Shown here piece by piece: positions 1-10,620 of a DNA stretch of 61,933 nt. How positions within the stretch are numbered: position 1 is the first letter of the stretch; each line of letters begins with the position of its first letter. Position numbers and translations under genes: made by a program. A model generated the notes under the pieces. That model was not told where the DNA came from. It saw only the letters and a list, made by a program, of their open reading frames with translations, and searched no databases. The stretch covers positions 1-61,933 of the forward strand of contig CALXLS010000006.1 in the NCBI GenBank assembly GCA_944389265.1. Direction: 5' to 3'. The DNA comes from an uncultured Alphaproteobacteria bacterium. Lineage in GTDB: Bacteria > Pseudomonadota > Alphaproteobacteria > Rs-D84.

Positions 1-51
1 GCGTTTGCTGAATTTGGATTTTTTGTTTGTGGTAGCAAATAGGTAGCAAAC

Positions 52-86
52 GAAAAATAAAAGAAAAAGGGTTTCGTATGAAACCC
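52..86 (-). terminator. Rho-independent terminator of tRNA-Asn
   Basis: On the minus strand a GGGTTT/AAACCC stem (69-86, 6-nt loop) is followed by a T-rich tract (52-68). It lies 10 nt beyond the 3' end of tRNA-Asn. Positions 1-51 hold no identifiable gene; a direct repeat of GGTAGCAAA occurs at about 32-51. Confidence 0.85.
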
Positions 87-96
87 TTAGAATTCT

Positions 97-172
97 TGGC
101 TCGGGCAACTGGACTCGAACCAGTGACATACGGATTAACAGTCCGTTGTTCTACCGACTGAACTATGCCCGA
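97..172 (-). tRNA. tRNA-Asn (anticodon GTT)
   Basis: The minus strand folds into a complete cloverleaf of 76 nt. The acceptor arms TCGGGCA and TGCCCGA pair, the discriminator base is G and CCA is encoded. The anticodon loop is CTGTTAA with anticodon GTT, and the T arm carries GTTCGAG. It is transcribed away from fabI and ends at its own terminator. The 3' end faces the left edge, where the DNA could belong to an integrated element, but too little is visible to tell. Confidence 0.97.
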
Positions 173-229
173 ATAACGTGCCCTATGTTATACTACTTTT
201 TATCCCTTTTCAAGTCTTTTTTTTAATTA

Positions 230-258
230 TTGATACTTTCTCTTTTTAGTGCTATATT
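230..258 (+). promoter_or_regulatory. fabI promoter (sigma70-like)
   Basis: TTGATA at 230-235 and TATATT at 253-258 are separated by 17 bp. Predicted transcription start is about 265, giving a leader of roughly 30 nt with an AAGGA Shine-Dalgarno at 284-288. Confidence 0.75.
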
Positions 259-294
259 CTTCTCGTCCAATAATATACAAATAAGGAAGTAATC

Positions 295-1107
295 ATGTTA
301 TTAAAAGGAAAAAAGATTCTTATTACCGGTGTGGCTAATGACTGGTCTATGGCTTGGGCTATCGCTAAACGTGCTCACGAAGAAGGAGCAGAAATTGCTA
401 TGCCTTATGCTATGCCTAATCTTGAAAAGCGTGTTCGCCCATTGGCGGAATCCATTGATGCCAAATTCGTTCAAGAATGTAATGTTCAAAACGATGAGCA
501 GATGGATGCTTTGTTCAGTGCAATTGAAAAAGAATGGGGACATTTAGACGGTATGTTGCATGCTATAGCTTTCTCCGATAAAAACGAATTGACTGGCAGA
601 TATGCTGATACAACACGCGCCAACTTTAAAAATACTATGGATATATCTGTATATTCATTGGTAGATTTAACTCGTCGTGCTTCTAAATTAATGACAGACG
701 GCGGTAGTATTGTTGCATTAACTTACTATGGTGGCGAAAAGTCTGTCCCTAACTATAACGTCATGGGTGTCGCAAAGTCTGCTTTGGATAGCAGTGTTCG
801 TTATCTGGCTTCTGACCTTGGTAAAGATAAAATCCGCGTTAATGCGATTAGTGCAGGTCCTATTATGACATTGGCTTCTTCTGGTGTGGGTGGCTTTAAA
901 GCGATGTTGCGTTTGAATGCGGAAACAACACCATTACGTCGTAATATGACGTTGGAAGATGTTTCTGGGGCTGCATTGTATTTGTTCAGTGACTTGTCTA
1001 GTGCGGTAACAGGTGAAGTTCATCACGTTGATTGTGGGTATTCTACAACAGGTATGATGCCGAACGAAATGAAAGACATTTTGTTAAAGGGCTTAGATGA
1101 ACAATAG
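295..1107 (+). CDS. fabI: Enoyl-[acyl-carrier-protein] reductase (NADH), FabI
   Basis: FabI catalyses the last reductive step of each fatty-acid elongation cycle, reducing trans-2-enoyl-ACP in the cytosol. The 270-residue length is typical. A Rossmann-type N terminus (ITGVAND, residues 10-16) opens the protein, and the FabI signature Tyr154-x6-Lys161 (YNVMGVAK) supplies the catalytic pair. The LASSGVGGF segment corresponds to the substrate-binding loop. The ATG at 295 is preceded by AAGGA and a clear promoter, and the gene is monocistronic, ending in a TAG codon before a strong terminator. FabI is the usual triclosan target; nothing here looks altered at the family level. Confidence 0.96.
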   Translation: MLLKGKKILITGVANDWSMAWAIAKRAHEEGAEIAMPYAMPNLEKRVRPLAESIDAKFVQECNVQNDEQMDALFSAIEKEWGHLDGMLHAIAFSDKNELTGRYADTTRANFKNTMDISVYSLVDLTRRASKLMTDGGSIVALTYYGGEKSVPNYNVMGVAKSALDSSVRYLASDLGKDKIRVNAISAGPIMTLASSGVGGFKAMLRLNAETTPLRRNMTLEDVSGAALYLFSDLSSAVTGEVHHVDCGYSTTGMMPNEMKDILLKGLDEQ

Positions 1108-1124
1108 GTCCAGAATAGTATTTT

Positions 1125-1153
1125 AAAAGCCTCGCATTAAGCGGGGCTTTTTT
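1125..1153 (+). terminator. fabI terminator
   Basis: An AAAAGCC..CGC/GCGGGGCTTTT hairpin with an ATTAA loop is followed by a run of T. Confidence 0.9.
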
Positions 1154-1253
1154 ATATGATTATTTTCTTATAAAAAACAATTGATTTTATATAAGAATTC
1201 AATCATAATTAGAACATAGTCTTAATAAAATACGGGTTATAAAGGGAGTGGAG

Positions 1254-1496
1254 ATGTTGACTAATAAAATGTTCTGGAAGGCTATAGATAATTTGGCGGC
1301 GGCGAACAGGATATCTTGTTCCCGTATGGCGCAAATTAGTGGTATGGATATAACTGCTTTGAATAAAAGTAAACGTTGTGGTCCAGATGGTAAGGCGCAT
1401 TGGATGTCTGTAGGTAGTTTGGTTAAGATTATGAATGCGACTAACACCAGTTGGGTAGAGTTTGCAAATTATTTCCCAAAAGAATATCAAAAGTAA
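1254..1496 (+). CDS. Small HTH protein resembling the N-terminal domain of alphaproteobacterial S24-family repressors
   Basis: This 80-residue protein is a single helix-turn-helix domain. The pattern FWKAIDNLA, then SRMAQISGMD, then LNKSKRCGPDGK, then W(x)SVGSLVKIM matches the DNA-binding domain of alphaproteobacterial S24/LexA-like repressors, which normally read FWxAID..A and FNKSKR..PEG. Those repressors carry a C-terminal autopeptidase domain that is absent here, and no remnant of it lies downstream. ATG 1254 is chosen over GTG 1248 because GGGAG at 1244-1248 is well spaced for it. It sits 54 bp before ligA. The regulatory target is unknown; a phage-repressor remnant or a small antagonist are both possible. 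Confidence 0.7.
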   Translation: MLTNKMFWKAIDNLAAANRISCSRMAQISGMDITALNKSKRCGPDGKAHWMSVGSLVKIMNATNTSWVEFANYFPKEYQK

Positions 1497-1502
1497 GTTT
1501 AG

Positions 1503-3548
<2,046 letters not shown>

Positions 3549-3558
3549 GGTAAATGTT

Positions 3559-3882
3559 ATGAAAAATATTATTTTTATTATTGCAGCAATAAGTTTAACG
3601 GCTTGTCAAAGTAGTTTGTATGGTACTTATCCTGAAACAAAAATTTCTTATAAACAAGACGGGAAAACATGTGTTTATACAGAAGAGTATGGTGAATGGA
3701 CATATGGTGTAGATTTTAATAAAATGCCAGAAAATGAATACTTTATTATAGCAAATAAACGTCAAGTAATATTTGAAAATACAGATTGTTCAAAAGTTAT
3801 AGAAGCGCATTTAGAAAAAGACAGGGATGTTTATAGTAATTATAAAATAGAACGTCCTGTTCATATAGAAAAATTGATTTAA
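3559..3882 (+). CDS. Small predicted lipoprotein, function unknown
   Basis: This 107-residue protein begins with a short signal sequence and a lipobox-like LTAC, so Cys16 is the likely lipidated residue. The mature part is polar with two further cysteines and no motif I recognise. It starts 10 bp after ligA with an AAGG Shine-Dalgarno and is likely co-transcribed with it, ending at a bidirectional terminator. I can support membrane anchoring but no function. Confidence 0.7.
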   Translation: MKNIIFIIAAISLTACQSSLYGTYPETKISYKQDGKTCVYTEEYGEWTYGVDFNKMPENEYFIIANKRQVIFENTDCSKVIEAHLEKDRDVYSNYKIERPVHIEKLI

Positions 3883-3888
3883 AAACAA

Positions 3889-3906
3889 AACGCCCATTTG
3901 GGCGTT
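3889..3906. terminator. Bidirectional terminator
   Basis: The stem AACGCCC/GGGCGTT (loop ATTT) is flanked by an A-rich tract on the left and a T-rich tract on the right. It serves the lipoprotein gene and the convergent outer-membrane protein gene. Confidence 0.85.
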
Positions 3907-3909
3907 CAT

Positions 3910-4554
3910 TTATTTTAGACTGAACTTATAAGATGCACCTATATATATTTCTGTTGCATCAATTTCTGTGGAAGCGTAAGTATTATCGCCATTTTTGTGT
4001 TCTATATCACCATAGTTTTGATATTTGACACCTATGTTTAAATCAATGCGTTCATTTAAAGCGAAGTTTACACCAAGCATTGCTGCCCATGCCATGTCTG
4101 CTGTTGAATCAGACATATTTAGTCCTGCACCATTTACACTGCCCCATAGTCCTGCTATACCTATACCGATACCTGCATAAGGTTCAACAGCACCGCCAAA
4201 CTGTTGGTATATATAGACGTTTAACATATTGGCCCAAACATCGAAATTAAAATCAGTATCATACTTACGTTCTTTACCTTTTGTATAAAGTGTTTCAAAT
4301 TCTACTTTTACATGATTAGTTAGTCTGTTCCCAAAAGTTAAACCTATGCCGATACCGTCGTCTTTCAGTGTTGTATTTCCGCCATCTAGTACTTCATATC
4401 CGAAAGCAATATGTTTATTTTGATGAAGACGTACACCGACATATGTATCACGTTGTACACCGGAAGAATACCCATAATTATAATCACCGTACCAGTCATC
4501 TGCAAACGCAGGGACAGATATTAAACACAATAGTAATGTTGTTATTTTTTTCAT
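3910..4554 (-). CDS. Outer-membrane beta-barrel protein (OmpA/Omp25-like 8-strand type)
   Basis: The 214-residue product has a cleavable signal peptide (MKKITTLLLCLISVPAFA) and a mature part of alternating amphipathic strands, with GIGIG-type turns and a C terminus ending YKFSLK, typical of small OMP_b-brl porin-like barrels. A longer reading to 4656 exists, but the ATG at 4554 is preceded by AAGGAAGAG, begins the signal peptide, and lies downstream of a good promoter (4582-4611), so it is preferred. Probably a surface or structural outer-membrane protein; ligand unknown. Confidence 0.85.
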   Translation of the reverse strand: MKKITTLLLCLISVPAFADDWYGDYNYGYSSGVQRDTYVGVRLHQNKHIAFGYEVLDGGNTTLKDDGIGIGLTFGNRLTNHVKVEFETLYTKGKERKYDTDFNFDVWANMLNVYIYQQFGGAVEPYAGIGIGIAGLWGSVNGAGLNMSDSTADMAWAAMLGVNFALNERIDLNIGVKYQNYGDIEHKNGDNTYASTEIDATEIYIGASYKFSLK

Positions 4555-4581
4555 ATTCTCTTCCTTTTTCTCATGAAGTTG

Positions 4582-4611
4582 ATTATACTGATAAAGTACA
4601 GAATAACGCAA
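4582..4611 (-). promoter_or_regulatory. Promoter of the outer-membrane barrel gene
   Basis: On the minus strand TTGCGT (4606-4611) and TATAAT (4582-4587) are separated by 18 bp. A TATAAT on the plus strand at 4623-4628 probably belongs to the divergent PBP gene, although no good -35 is visible for it. Confidence 0.7.
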
Positions 4612-4654
4612 GTCGTTTATGATATAATTCTGATTAAGGGAAGGAAGGCTTTGC

Positions 4655-6421
4655 ATGGTTAGAACAGCACGAAATAATATTGAAAATGAAAAGCCGGCGC
4701 CATCATGGCGTATGCGTGCACTAGTTTGGTTTATAGATTTGTGTATGCTTGGGTTGGTTGCGGTTGCTATTTATGTTGTTATCGTATTTCTTCAGATGCC
4801 ATCATTAGATGCAATATTGCACGAAACAAGACCCGCAACAGTTGTGTTCTTAGATAAAGATGGTGGTGAATTAAGATCTTCTAATCGTATTATGGGGACA
4901 CCTGTTTCTGTTGAAACATTGCCACCTTATGTATGGCAGGCGATAGTCGCAATAGAAGATAAAAGATTTTTTGAACATGGACCAATAGATTTTCGTGGAA
5001 TAACACGTGCGGTATTTTCTAATTTAATTCATGGGCGTTTTGCAGCAGGTGGTTCTTCTATTACGCAACAGACCGCAAAGAATATATTTTTATCACGTGA
5101 AAAGAAAATTTCACGTAAAGTGCAAGAATTAATATTGTCTTATTGGTTAGAGAACAGATTTAATAAGAATCAGATTTTAGATTTGTATATGAACAGGGTG
5201 TCATTGGTTGGGGGAATGCGCGGAATTGACGCTGCAGCTAGAACGATGTTTCAAACGTCTGCAAATAATTTAAGTATAGCGCAGGCAGCGCAAATAGCGG
5301 CAATGTTAAAAGCACCGACTACATATAGTCCGCTTCGTAATCCTGAAAAAAATATTGCACGTGCGCGTATTATATTGCAAGAAATGGTGCGTCAAGGTTT
5401 TATATCTTTAAATCAAGCGCGTGTCGCTGCAAAAGAATTGGGACCCGCTGTACCTGCACCGAATACAAATATATATCGTTATTGGACAGATTTTGTTTTG
5501 GATGAAGTTCGTTCAAGAATAGGTAGTTTTGATTCTGATATGTTTGTATATACTACGTTAGATACCGATTTGCAAGAACGTATTGCCGAAATTTTACCTG
5601 AAAAAGTTGGGGTATATCAAGGGGCCGTTGTGGCTATGAATACTGATGGCGCAGTTCGTGCTATGGTTGGTGGAACCGATTATCAAGAAAGTCAATTTAA
5701 TCGTGCTTTGGCTATGCGTCAGCCGGGGAGTTCTTTTAAACCTGTTGTTTATTTGGTTGCGCTGGAAAATGGTTTAACACCAGATTCTTATGTAAATGAT
5801 TCACCATTTGCGATTGGTGATTATAACCCAAAGAATTATAATGAACGCTATTATGGTGATATAACATTAGCAACTGCGTTTGCTAAAAGTGTAAATTCTG
5901 TACCGTTAAAATTAACAGAAACTTATGGTATCGATACTGTTTTAAATATGGCAGGCAGACTTGGGGTTGGAAATAAGTTGCGTCGTGAGTATTCGACTGT
6001 GCTTGGCGCATCAGAAATGTCTTTATTGGATTTAACGACGATTTATGCGGTTATCTGGAACGACGGTCAGTCTGTTCGACCTTATTCTATAACAAAGATA
6101 ACGGATCCAAAAGGGAATGTTTTATATGAACGAAATCCATCTGACCCGATACAAGTTTTAATGCCGCAGACTGTTGAATATATGACGCAATTATTAAACG
6201 ATGTTGTGCAAGTTGGTGGTACGGGGCATCGTGCTATGGTTCCTGGGGTTTTAGGGGGAAAAACGGGAACCAGTAATAATAACAGGGATGCATGGTTTGT
6301 TGGTGCAATAAATGATATGGTAATAGGCGTTTGGATGGGGAACGATGATTTTACACCTATGTCATCAAAAATCACTGGTGGTACAATACCGGCAGAAATC
6401 TTCCGTGATATAGTGAAATAA
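4655..6421 (+). CDS. Bifunctional class A penicillin-binding protein (PBP1-type)
   Basis: This enzyme polymerises lipid II into glycan strands and cross-links them. The 588 residues comprise a cytoplasmic N terminus, one membrane helix (about 24-47), a glycosyltransferase domain with catalytic Glu101 in IEDKRFFEHG and the GGSSITQQ motif (132-139), and a transpeptidase domain with Ser359-x-x-Lys362, Ser412-Val-Asn414 and Lys536-Thr-Gly538. All catalytic motifs are intact. It is shorter than the 700-850 residues of typical PBP1a, with little between the two domains and no C-terminal extension. AAGGAAGG precedes the ATG. Confidence 0.93.
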   Translation: MVRTARNNIENEKPAPSWRMRALVWFIDLCMLGLVAVAIYVVIVFLQMPSLDAILHETRPATVVFLDKDGGELRSSNRIMGTPVSVETLPPYVWQAIVAIEDKRFFEHGPIDFRGITRAVFSNLIHGRFAAGGSSITQQTAKNIFLSREKKISRKVQELILSYWLENRFNKNQILDLYMNRVSLVGGMRGIDAAARTMFQTSANNLSIAQAAQIAAMLKAPTTYSPLRNPEKNIARARIILQEMVRQGFISLNQARVAAKELGPAVPAPNTNIYRYWTDFVLDEVRSRIGSFDSDMFVYTTLDTDLQERIAEILPEKVGVYQGAVVAMNTDGAVRAMVGGTDYQESQFNRALAMRQPGSSFKPVVYLVALENGLTPDSYVNDSPFAIGDYNPKNYNERYYGDITLATAFAKSVNSVPLKLTETYGIDTVLNMAGRLGVGNKLRREYSTVLGASEMSLLDLTTIYAVIWNDGQSVRPYSITKITDPKGNVLYERNPSDPIQVLMPQTVEYMTQLLNDVVQVGGTGHRAMVPGVLGGKTGTSNNNRDAWFVGAINDMVIGVWMGNDDFTPMSSKITGGTIPAEIFRDIVK

Positions 6422-6438
6422 AAACTATTAAAATGTGT

Positions 6439-6467
6439 TTTTATTAGAATTTATTTTGTGGTATAAT
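6439..6467 (+). promoter_or_regulatory. Promoter of the outer-membrane protein gene at 6475
   Basis: A perfect TATAAT (6462-6467) lies 7 nt before the ATG. The -35 region (TTTTAT at 6439-6444, 17 bp away) is weak. No Shine-Dalgarno is present, so a leaderless transcript is predicted. Confidence 0.55.
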
Positions 6468-6474
6468 ATGTGAC

Positions 6475-7452
6475 ATGAGAAGTAGGAATCTGTTTTTTAT
6501 ACCGTTATTAACGTGTCTTGTTTTTGGAAGCGCAAATGCTAACTGGCAATATCCTGGGGAATTTGTTGGTGACGGTTGGTATGCAGATGATGGTGCGCGA
6601 TTTGTCATTTCTTTTCGTGGTGGTGCATCTATGGCAAATGCAAGTATAAAAAATGATATAGGTTCATTAACTGGTGAATACTATGTGGATACAGCAAACG
6701 GTGTAGTGGTTTCTGCTGAATATTATGATGCGTGTGCCGATGGTGGCGGATGTGAAAACTTTGTTTATGCAGGTGTGGGTGAGTTAGCAGAATTACCTGC
6801 AAGTAAGGATTTCTCATCGTTTTCTTTTGCAGCGGGCGCAAGTGTTGGTTGGACTTTGCCGAACCGACCGCAGTGGCGTATGGAACTTGGTTGGGACCAT
6901 ATAACAGAAAATGAATATAATGCATCGCCTTTGTATGAAGGTGATTTGGCTTTATCTGGTGGTAATGTTTCTGGTATAGAAGTTCATGTGCAAAGTGGTG
7001 GTGTTCAGTCAAAGGTTTCTACGGACATAATAAGTGCAATGGCTTTTTATGATTTTTTTGATGGTGTGCAGAAACCTATGCGTTCTGTGATTCCTTATAT
7101 AGGTATAGGAATAGGGTATGCAGATTCAAAGACTGTACTGAATCTGTCCGACTTGTATGGTGATTTATCTTCATCAGTAGATTTACAGAATTTTGGTAAA
7201 TTAGATGATTACGGGATTTTGCAGTTTTATCGTTCCGAAACAAGTTCTTCTAATATTGCAGGGCTTGCCGCAATAGGTATATCTTATGGTATAACAGAAG
7301 GTATGTTTTTAGATTTAGGCGCCCGTGTCGCGTATGTACCAAAAATAAAGTGGGCGCTTACCAATGAAGACGCAACTCGTCAACGTGATTGGTTTAGTGC
7401 AGAAAATGTTATATATGCAAACTTTATGTTGGGATTAAGGTTTGAATTTTAA
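6475..7452 (+). CDS. Outer-membrane beta-barrel protein (surface-antigen-like)
   Basis: This 325-residue protein has a signal peptide ending ANA and a mature barrel-like sequence. Repeated short amphipathic strands (YIGIGIGYA, AAIGISYG, NFMLGLRFEF) and the terminal phenylalanine mark a beta-barrel inserted by the BAM complex. The organisation resembles the surface-antigen barrels of Rickettsiales and relatives (OMP_b-brl/Surface_Ag_2 type), but I cannot assign a subfamily. It is monocistronic, apparently leaderless, and shares a terminator with comM. Confidence 0.8.
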   Translation: MRSRNLFFIPLLTCLVFGSANANWQYPGEFVGDGWYADDGARFVISFRGGASMANASIKNDIGSLTGEYYVDTANGVVVSAEYYDACADGGGCENFVYAGVGELAELPASKDFSSFSFAAGASVGWTLPNRPQWRMELGWDHITENEYNASPLYEGDLALSGGNVSGIEVHVQSGGVQSKVSTDIISAMAFYDFFDGVQKPMRSVIPYIGIGIGYADSKTVLNLSDLYGDLSSSVDLQNFGKLDDYGILQFYRSETSSSNIAGLAAIGISYGITEGMFLDLGARVAYVPKIKWALTNEDATRQRDWFSAENVIYANFMLGLRFEF

Positions 7453-7475
7453 AAAACGCCTATTTAGGCGTTTTT
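7452..7475. terminator. Bidirectional terminator
   Basis: The hairpin AACGCCTA/TAGGCGTT is flanked by A and T runs; the comM stop codon (7474-7476) overlaps its edge. Confidence 0.85.
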
Positions 7476-8994
7476 ATTTTATTCCGTATTTTCCGCGATT
7501 AATTGGACGATAAGAAAGGGCTTCTGCCAGGTCCTGCATATCTATATCGTCTGCGCCTTTAAGGTCTGCGATTGTTCTTGCTATTCGTTTTATTCTGTTA
7601 TATCCGCGCGCAGACATACCCATTTTTTCTGCGGCAGTATTTAAGAAATTGGTAAGTTCTTCAGATAAACGTGCAAATTTTTCTAATTCTGGACCATCTA
7701 GTTGAGCATTAGGTTTGCCTTGTCTTTTTATTTGTTTATTGCGTGCTGCGACTACGCGTTCTCTTATTTGTGCGCTGGTTTCTGTTGGGGTGTTATCTGT
7801 GTCCTTCATTTCCCATGGGTTAACAGGGTCTACATCAACATGCAAATCAATTCTGTCTAACAATGGTCCGGATATCTTATTTTGATATGCTTCTGCACAT
7901 CTGGGGGCTTTTGAACAGGAAAGCGCTGCATTCCCAAGGTGGCCACAAGGACATGGATTCATAGCGGCTATTAACTGAAAACGTGCAGGATATGTTGCAG
8001 TACGCTTTGCACGTGAAATCATAATTTTTCCTGCTTCCATAGGTTGCCGCAATATTTCAAGAGTTGTGCGATTAAATTCTGGTAATTCGTCTAAGAATAA
8101 AACGCCATTATGGGCAAGTGATATTTCGCCTGGTTTGGCGTCTGTGCCGCCACCTGCCAAAGATACTGCGCTGGAAGTATGGTGTACACTGCGGAAAGGG
8201 CGTACCGACACAAGACTTTTGTCATTTAATTGACCTGCTATAGAGTAAATTATAGAAGTTTCTAAAATTTCTTCTGGTGTCATTTCTGGCAAAATGGTTG
8301 GTAGTCTTGATGCCAGCATGGTTTTACCAGACCCTGGGGGGCCAACCATAAGCATTGCATGACCACCAGCGGCAGCTATTTCCAATGCGCGTTTAGCGGC
8401 AGCTTGACCGTGTACATCTGCTATATCAACTTTTGAATTATCTGTATTTCCTGTTGGTGCGGATTCTGGCAGTGGCAGAATTTGAGTGCCTTTAAAGTGG
8501 TTTATTAACTCTAAAACATGGAAGGGCGCAAGTATGTTTGTATGACCTGCCCAACGTGCTTCACCGCCTTGTTCGCCTGGGCAGATGATGCCAAGATTGT
8601 TTTGATTTGCCCATACACTTGTAGGCAGCACGCCATTTGTTTTTAATATTGCACCATTTAACCCGACTTCACCAATTATTACATATTTAGATAATTCTTC
8701 TTCCGGTAGGATACCGATAGCACATAAAATTCCACATAATATAGGAAGGTCGAAATGAGAACCGCTTTTTTCAACATCTGCTGGTGATAGGTTTACTGTT
8801 AGTCGTTTAGGGGGCAGGGATAAATTTAATGCCGATAGAACGTTTCTGATTCTTTCTGCTGATTCTTTGACAGCACGGTCTGCTAGACCGATTATATTAA
8901 ATTCTGGTTTAGCAAGACCTGAAGACAGTTGTACTTGTACATTTATTGGTGTTGCTTCCATTCCATTAAAAATTATAGAGGTTAAAGAAATCAT
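7474..8994 (-). CDS. comM: YifB/ComM-family Mg-chelatase-like AAA+ ATPase
   Basis: ComM-type proteins are hexameric helicases that promote branch migration during natural transformation and recombination. The 506-residue protein has the family's N-terminal Lon-like fold (RIRNVLSALNLSLPPKRLTVNLSP region), a Walker A motif GPPGSGKT, a Walker B LFLDELPEF, the four-cysteine segment CPCGHLG...CSKAPRC, and the C-terminal Mg_chelatase_C domain. The start at 8994 lies 6 nt downstream of a -10 box and has no Shine-Dalgarno, so it is predicted to be leaderless. A TfoX-like gene elsewhere in the window hints at competence, but no uptake genes are visible. Confidence 0.93.
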   Translation of the reverse strand: MISLTSIIFNGMEATPINVQVQLSSGLAKPEFNIIGLADRAVKESAERIRNVLSALNLSLPPKRLTVNLSPADVEKSGSHFDLPILCGILCAIGILPEEELSKYVIIGEVGLNGAILKTNGVLPTSVWANQNNLGIICPGEQGGEARWAGHTNILAPFHVLELINHFKGTQILPLPESAPTGNTDNSKVDIADVHGQAAAKRALEIAAAGGHAMLMVGPPGSGKTMLASRLPTILPEMTPEEILETSIIYSIAGQLNDKSLVSVRPFRSVHHTSSAVSLAGGGTDAKPGEISLAHNGVLFLDELPEFNRTTLEILRQPMEAGKIMISRAKRTATYPARFQLIAAMNPCPCGHLGNAALSCSKAPRCAEAYQNKISGPLLDRIDLHVDVDPVNPWEMKDTDNTPTETSAQIRERVVAARNKQIKRQGKPNAQLDGPELEKFARLSEELTNFLNTAAEKMGMSARGYNRIKRIARTIADLKGADDIDMQDLAEALSYRPINRGKYGIK

Positions 8995-9000
8995 GTACGC

Positions 9001-9029
9001 ATATTAAAACTTGCGCTATTTTAATTCAA
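9001..9029 (-). promoter_or_regulatory. comM promoter
   Basis: On the minus strand TTGAAT (9024-9029), a 17-bp spacer and TAATAT (9001-9006) precede the comM ATG by 6 nt. It overlaps the divergent lepB promoter. Confidence 0.7.
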
Positions 9030-9039
9030 GTTATAAAAT
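9011..9039 (+). promoter_or_regulatory. lepB-rnc promoter
   Basis: TTGCGC (9011-9016), 17 bp and TAAAAT (9034-9039) lie about 25 nt before lepB. The promoter interleaves with the comM promoter on the other strand, so the two polymerases should exclude each other. Confidence 0.6.
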
Positions 9040-9064
9040 GATGCGAACAAAAGGATAAAAAGAT

Positions 9065-9943
9065 ATGCCGATAAAAAAGACGAATGTTGCAAGAGATTGG
9101 TTTAACACGATTTTTTATGGTGCTTTGATAGCGATTGCTTTTAGAAGTTTTTTATTAGAACCATTTAATATACCATCTGGGTCTATGATACCGACCTTGC
9201 ATGTTGGTGACCATATTTTTGTAGAAAAATGGTCTTATGGTTATTCAAGATATTCTTTTCCTTTTGGTTCTTGGAAATTGTGGAATGGACGTTTTTGGGC
9301 GACAGAACCAGAAGTAGGTGATGTGATTGTGTTCAGAAATCCTATAAATGAATCCCAGGATTATGTAAAACGTTTAATAGGAAAGCCTGGTGATAAGATA
9401 CAGATGATAGAAGGGCGTTTGCATATAAATGGTGTTCAAGTGCCACGTGAAAATCCGCGTCCTTATATTATTGCTACGTTACCAAAGTCTTTACGTAGTG
9501 TAGGGTATTACAAAGATAATATGTCTATAAAGGGTAATAAGATTTGGGTAGATAACGAGCCTGCAACTTTTGGGTATACCATAGAATATAAAGACGATAA
9601 GTTCTGCAGAAGTTATGAATGGGCTTGTGGTGTGTTTGAGGCTACAGAGTATACGGAAACATTACCTAATGGTGTAAAGCATAGCATAATAGAAATGGCA
9701 GATGATGCGATGTTTGATAATACGCCATTATTTACGGTGCCAGAAAATCATTATTTCTTTATGGGTGATAATCGTGATAATAGCGGCGACAGTCGGGCCG
9801 ATATAGGTTTTGTACCACGTGATAATGTATTGGGTAAGGTTTGGTTTATATGGTATTCGCATAATTATTACGCACCTATGTTATCTGTTTGGAACTGGGG
9901 TAATAAGATGCGCTGGGATAGATTTGGAATGGGGATAGATTAA
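9065..9943 (+). CDS. lepB: Signal peptidase I
   Basis: LepB removes signal peptides from exported proteins at the outer face of the inner membrane. The 292-residue protein has one N-terminal membrane segment (about 14-31), box B with catalytic Ser40 (PSGSM), box D with general-base Lys102 (DYVKRLIG), and box E (GDNRDNSGDSR). A longer insertion between boxes D and E carries two cysteines. AAGGA precedes the ATG, and rnc follows after 2 bp, the classic lepB-rnc arrangement, although era is not the next gene here. Confidence 0.95.
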   Translation: MPIKKTNVARDWFNTIFYGALIAIAFRSFLLEPFNIPSGSMIPTLHVGDHIFVEKWSYGYSRYSFPFGSWKLWNGRFWATEPEVGDVIVFRNPINESQDYVKRLIGKPGDKIQMIEGRLHINGVQVPRENPRPYIIATLPKSLRSVGYYKDNMSIKGNKIWVDNEPATFGYTIEYKDDKFCRSYEWACGVFEATEYTETLPNGVKHSIIEMADDAMFDNTPLFTVPENHYFFMGDNRDNSGDSRADIGFVPRDNVLGKVWFIWYSHNYYAPMLSVWNWGNKMRWDRFGMGID

Positions 9944-9945
9944 AA

Positions 9946-10578
9946 GTGTCTAAATTAAATTATAAATTTAAGAATCCTGAATTGCTGGAATTAGCACTTA
10001 CACAAAGTGGTATTAATTCCGAGCATAATAATGAACGCTTAGAGTTCATAGGCGATAGAGTTCTTGGTCTAAGCGTTGCTGCATTATTGTATGATATGTT
10101 TCCGGATGAGGCCGAAGGTGAACTGTCGCGCAGACATGCGACGCTTGTTTCAACAGAAACATTGGCACAGGTTATCGCTATGCTTGGGCTTGCAGGAAAG
10201 GTTAGACATGGTCATATGACTGCTGGCAGGATAAAGCATGTACATGCAGACGCTATGGAGGCTATATTAGGAGCAATCTTTTTAGATAGTGGTTTTGAGG
10301 CTGCGCGTAAAGTGATAGTTGATATTTGGACCGATTTGGCAAAGGCCGAGGTTGTTGTTCCGAAAGATTCTAAGACAGCATTGCAAGAATTTGTGCAAAA
10401 GAACGCAAAAGGGGAGTTACCTGTATATGAAATGATAGAAGAAACGGGTGCAGCGCATAATCCGGTATTTAAGGTAAAGGCAAGTGCTATGGGTAAGTCT
10501 GCAATTGGGCAGGGGACATCGAAAAAAACAGCAAGTTTGGTTGCCGCTGAAGAGTTGTTGAAAATTCTTGCAATTTAA
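9946..10578 (+). CDS. rnc: Ribonuclease III
   Basis: RNase III cleaves double-stranded RNA, including rRNA precursors. The 210-residue protein has the signature NERLEFIGDRVL with metal-binding acidic residues, a second acidic cluster DAMEAILGAIFLD, and a C-terminal double-stranded-RNA-binding domain (about 140-210) ending in the usual TSKKTASLVAAEELL helix. It starts with GTG two bases after lepB and is probably translationally coupled. Confidence 0.95.
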   Translation: MSKLNYKFKNPELLELALTQSGINSEHNNERLEFIGDRVLGLSVAALLYDMFPDEAEGELSRRHATLVSTETLAQVIAMLGLAGKVRHGHMTAGRIKHVHADAMEAILGAIFLDSGFEAARKVIVDIWTDLAKAEVVVPKDSKTALQEFVQKNAKGELPVYEMIEETGAAHNPVFKVKASAMGKSAIGQGTSKKTASLVAAEELLKILAI

Positions 10579-10620
10579 GGTATTCGCAGATAAAATCGAC
10601 ACATAATTAAAGGATGAAGT

